NCBI GenBank assembly: GCA_027009865.1
Contig: JALVCR010000053.1
Span: 1-14,979 of the forward strand
Length of the DNA: 14,979 nt
Reading direction: 5' to 3'
From: Campylobacterales bacterium
GTDB lineage: Bacteria; Campylobacterota; Campylobacteria; Campylobacterales; JAADDG01
Positions 12,995-14,979 of this stretch are shown here, piece by piece. The position numbers and the translations under genes are program-made. How positions within the stretch are numbered: the first letter of the stretch is position 1; each line of letters starts with the position of its first letter. Below the pieces are notes generated by a model. The model saw only the letters and a list, made by a program, of their open reading frames with translations. It had not been told where the DNA came from and made no database searches.

Positions 12995-14475
12995 GAGCGC
13001 TCTTTTATAAAGGAGAGTATCTCCTCTTCTATTTTATCTTTTGAAACTACGGTTTTATGAACAATCTCTTTATCAAAAAGAGAGCTTACAATTTTTGGAA
13101 TCTCTATATTTAATATTTTTGAAATTTCTAAAAGAGCCTCTTTGTCGCTATACTTTTTATTATCTTCCTTAAGAGCGTTTAGCATTGTTGGAGCAAATTT
13201 AGTCCACTCCGCAGTTGAACAGGCTACACATTTTAAATTCTCTTTTTTTAATTCTCTGTAAGCTTTGATTGCCGTAGCGGTATGAGGATCCATTACATAC
13301 CCCCTGTTTGCATACTCTTTAATTGTTTTTTTTGCAAAATCGTCATCGCAAAACGTTGCGTCAAAATGCTCTTGCAGTTTTTCAAGCTCGTTTGGAGTTA
13401 GTTTGTAATAATTTTTATTTTGTAAATCTTCCATCAGCTCTTTTGTTCTCTCCTCTCCAAACAGATCAAAAAGGACTCTCTCTACATTAGAGGATTTTAA
13501 AATATCCATTGCGGGAGATGTTGTTTGAAGAAGTTTTCTATCTCTTAAATCATATTCCCCTTTTGTAATCAAATCGGTTAATATGTTGTTGATATTTGAA
13601 GCTATTAAAATCTTTTCTATCGGAACTCCCATTTTTTTGGCATAATAGGCTCCAAGAGCGTTTCCGAAATTTCCGCTTGGAACTATTATGTAAAATTTCT
13701 CTTCCTCTTTAATTTCTCCTCTTTTTAGCAAATCCATATAAGATTTTATATGATAGATTATTTGAAAAATTATTCTTCCAAAATTTACCGAATTTGCAGC
13801 GCTTAGTTTTAAATTGTCTTTTTTTAACTCCTCTTTGAATTTTGCCGACGATAGAAGAGATTTAAGGGCACTTTGAGCATCGTCAAAATTTCCGATTATC
13901 CCTATAACTTTTAGGTTTTTGCCGTCATTTGTTACCATTTGAAGTTTTTGAATATCGCTTGTTCCACCTTCCGGATAGAGGCATGAGACTAAGATATTTT
14001 CTTTATCTTTGAAAGTCTCAAGCGTAGCTGGTCCCGTATCTCCACTTGTTGCGGCTAAAATTAGATATTTTTCTTCTCTTTTCTTTGCTAAATGGGATAG
14101 AATATATCCAAAAGGCTGTAAGGCCATATCTTTAAAGGCTCTTGTAGGTCCGTGATAAAGCTCTATTACAAATAGATCCTCTTCAATCTTTTTTAATGGA
14201 GCGGGGTCGTTTGGATCGTCAAATTTATCGTATAGATTAACCGCCTCTTTTAAAACTTCCTCTTTTATATCTATTTCAAAGAGTTTTAAAATCTCTAAAG
14301 TAAGCTCTTTATAATTTGCATCTTTAAAATTTTCAAAAAAAGAGCCGGAAAGTTTTGGTATGGTTTTTGGAGCGTAAAGCCCTCCGAAACTTGCGCTTGG
14401 ATTTAAGATAGCTTGCGAGAAGGTTACCTCTTTTTCTTTTATCCCGTCATTTCCTCTTGTTTCTATAAACAGCAT
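12991..14475 (-). CDS. thrC: Threonine synthase
   Basis: A 494-residue, PLP-dependent enzyme that converts O-phospho-L-homoserine to threonine in the cytoplasm. The N-terminal signature LNPSASFGGLYAP is followed by the PLP-lysine motif LYHGPTRAFKDMALQPF (K115). Other motifs are ILAATSGDTGPATLE, PEGGTSDIQKLQM, SANSVNFGRIIFQI, the phosphate-binding VPSGNFGNALGAYYAKKMG, and MDPHTATAIKAYREL. Length fits the longer bacterial/yeast-type ThrC. The ATG is 6 bases after AAAGGA; an out-of-frame ATG 4 bases upstream is not used. The gene follows argB by 15 bases, so they are probably one operon. The TAA stop shares TTAA with the convergent lipoprotein gene. Confidence 0.97.
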   Translation of the reverse strand: MLFIETRGNDGIKEKEVTFSQAILNPSASFGGLYAPKTIPKLSGSFFENFKDANYKELTLEILKLFEIDIKEEVLKEAVNLYDKFDDPNDPAPLKKIEEDLFVIELYHGPTRAFKDMALQPFGYILSHLAKKREEKYLILAATSGDTGPATLETFKDKENILVSCLYPEGGTSDIQKLQMVTNDGKNLKVIGIIGNFDDAQSALKSLLSSAKFKEELKKDNLKLSAANSVNFGRIIFQIIYHIKSYMDLLKRGEIKEEEKFYIIVPSGNFGNALGAYYAKKMGVPIEKILIASNINNILTDLITKGEYDLRDRKLLQTTSPAMDILKSSNVERVLFDLFGEERTKELMEDLQNKNYYKLTPNELEKLQEHFDATFCDDDFAKKTIKEYANRGYVMDPHTATAIKAYRELKKENLKCVACSTAEWTKFAPTMLNALKEDNKKYSDKEALLEISKILNIEIPKIVSSLFDKEIVHKTVVSKDKIEEEILSFIKERS

Positions 14476-14490
14476 CCATTTTCCTTTGTT

Positions 14491-14979
14491 CTATTTTTTA
14501 ATAACGGTTCCTATTCCTTCGCTTGTAAAAATCTCAAGCAAAAGAGAGTGCTCTACTCTTCCGTCAATTATGTGAGCCTTTTCCACTCCATAATCTATAG
14601 CTTCCAAACATGCATCAACCTTTGGCACCATTCCTCCGGCAATTGTGGCGTCTTTTTTTAGATACTCTATCTCCTCTTTTGTAAGAGTTGAGAGTAAATT
14701 TCCCTCTTTGTCCAATACTCCCGGAGTATCTGTTAGAAATATTATCTTTTTGGCTTTTATAGCTCTTGCTATTTTGCTTGCGGCAAGATCGGCGTTAATG
14801 TTGTATCCCGGATGAGATACGTCATCTCCCGCGGCTATCGGAGCAATTACTGGGACAAATTTTTCGTTTATTAAGTTTAAAATGACATTTTCTTCTATTT
14901 TGGTTATAACTCCGGTTAAACCGAATTTCTCTTTGTCTTTTGGTTTTGCTTTTATAAAATTTGCATCTTTCCCGCTGAT
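14491..14979 (-). CDS. argB: Acetylglutamate kinase, C-terminal 162 residues
   Basis: ArgB phosphorylates N-acetyl-L-glutamate with ATP in arginine biosynthesis. The N-terminus lies beyond the right edge; the visible frame starts at LSGKDA-type sequence ISGKDANFIKAKP and is open to a TAG at 14493-14491. Recognisable stretches are FVPVIAPIAAGDDVSHPGYN followed by INADLAASKIARAIKA, KKIIFLTDTPGVLDKEGNLL, ATIAGGMVPKVDACLEAIDY, and a C-terminal HIIDGRVEHSLLLEIFTSEG ending GTVIKK. The GGM-PK motif and the 'H.IDGR..H..L.E.FT..G.GT' ending are typical of the family. An ATG at 14715 is internal, not the true start. It lies 15 bases upstream of thrC in the same operon. Confidence 0.96.
   Translation of the reverse strand: MSGKDANFIKAKPKDKEKFGLTGVITKIEENVILNLINEKFVPVIAPIAAGDDVSHPGYNINADLAASKIARAIKAKKIIFLTDTPGVLDKEGNLLSTLTKEEIEYLKKDATIAGGMVPKVDACLEAIDYGVEKAHIIDGRVEHSLLLEIFTSEGIGTVIKK

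Noticed and set aside
12993..13004. Palindrome AAGAGCGCTCTT as a terminator for the lipoprotein gene
   Set aside because: With no loop the usable stem is about four pairs, and it lies in thrC coding sequence; too weak to list as a terminator.
14413..14661. Rightward 82-codon open frame over the argB-thrC junction
   Set aside because: Opposite strand of two well-identified genes, with Phe/Ser/Tyr-rich composition and no ribosome-binding site.
1..14979. tRNA, rRNA, CRISPR arrays or riboswitches
   Set aside because: No cloverleaf-like, rRNA-like or regularly spaced repeats were seen; all long stretches are accounted for by coding sequence.

Overview
The window is AT-rich bacterial chromosome that reads as Campylobacterota (formerly Epsilonproteobacteria). 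The best taxonomic markers are an 80-aa HP0268-type protein, a MagIII-type 3-methyladenine glycosylase, and the block nusA (divergent) / HP0268-like / miaB / DUF374 acyltransferase, which as I recall is also found in Campylobacter and partly in Helicobacter. The genus cannot be fixed from this sequence. A free-living or vent-type member is more likely than a host pathogen, because the window carries biosynthetic genes (argB, thrC) together with several secreted hydrolase-like proteins. There is no rRNA, tRNA, CRISPR array, IS element or prophage. No gene-free stretch exceeds 300 bases.

Left part (1-6446). A partial nusA reads leftward from a TTG start. Divergent from it is a tightly packed rightward operon of eight genes: HP0268-like, miaB, a DUF374 lysophospholipid acyltransferase-like gene, a small membrane-anchored TPR-like gene, a short XerC/D-like tyrosine recombinase, and three genes that look like divergent PilM/PilN/PilO (GspL/GspM-type) subunits of a type IV pilus or type II secretion inner-membrane platform. 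The junctions are short gaps or overlaps, including two TAATG stop/start overlaps.

Middle (6480-8128). An EI24/CysZ-like membrane protein has its own extended -10 promoter and an internal duplication. It converges on magIII across a hairpin that contains both stop codons.

Right-middle (8138-12994). A leftward cluster encodes a right-handed beta-helix protein with a DUF1565-like start, a subtilisin-family protease with a C-terminal cadherin/Ig-like domain, and a metzincin (matrixin-like) metalloprotease, followed by magIII. All three exported proteins have clear signal peptides. The gap before the metalloprotease holds a 40-bp near-perfect palindrome. A tiny lipoprotein gene is divergent from the beta-helix gene, and an 18-bp perfect dyad lies between the two facing -10 boxes.

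Right end (12991-14979). thrC (threonine synthase) and a partial argB (acetylglutamate kinase) form a leftward amino-acid biosynthesis operon.

Taken together, the window pairs a putative pilus/secretion platform with a small exoprotein locus of two unrelated proteases and a beta-helix protein. Any functional link between them is inference from proximity. The most notable unexplained signals are the two dyads, the acidic insert in the PilM-like protein, the duplicated EI24-type protein, and the uncharacterised C-terminal tails of the exported proteins.
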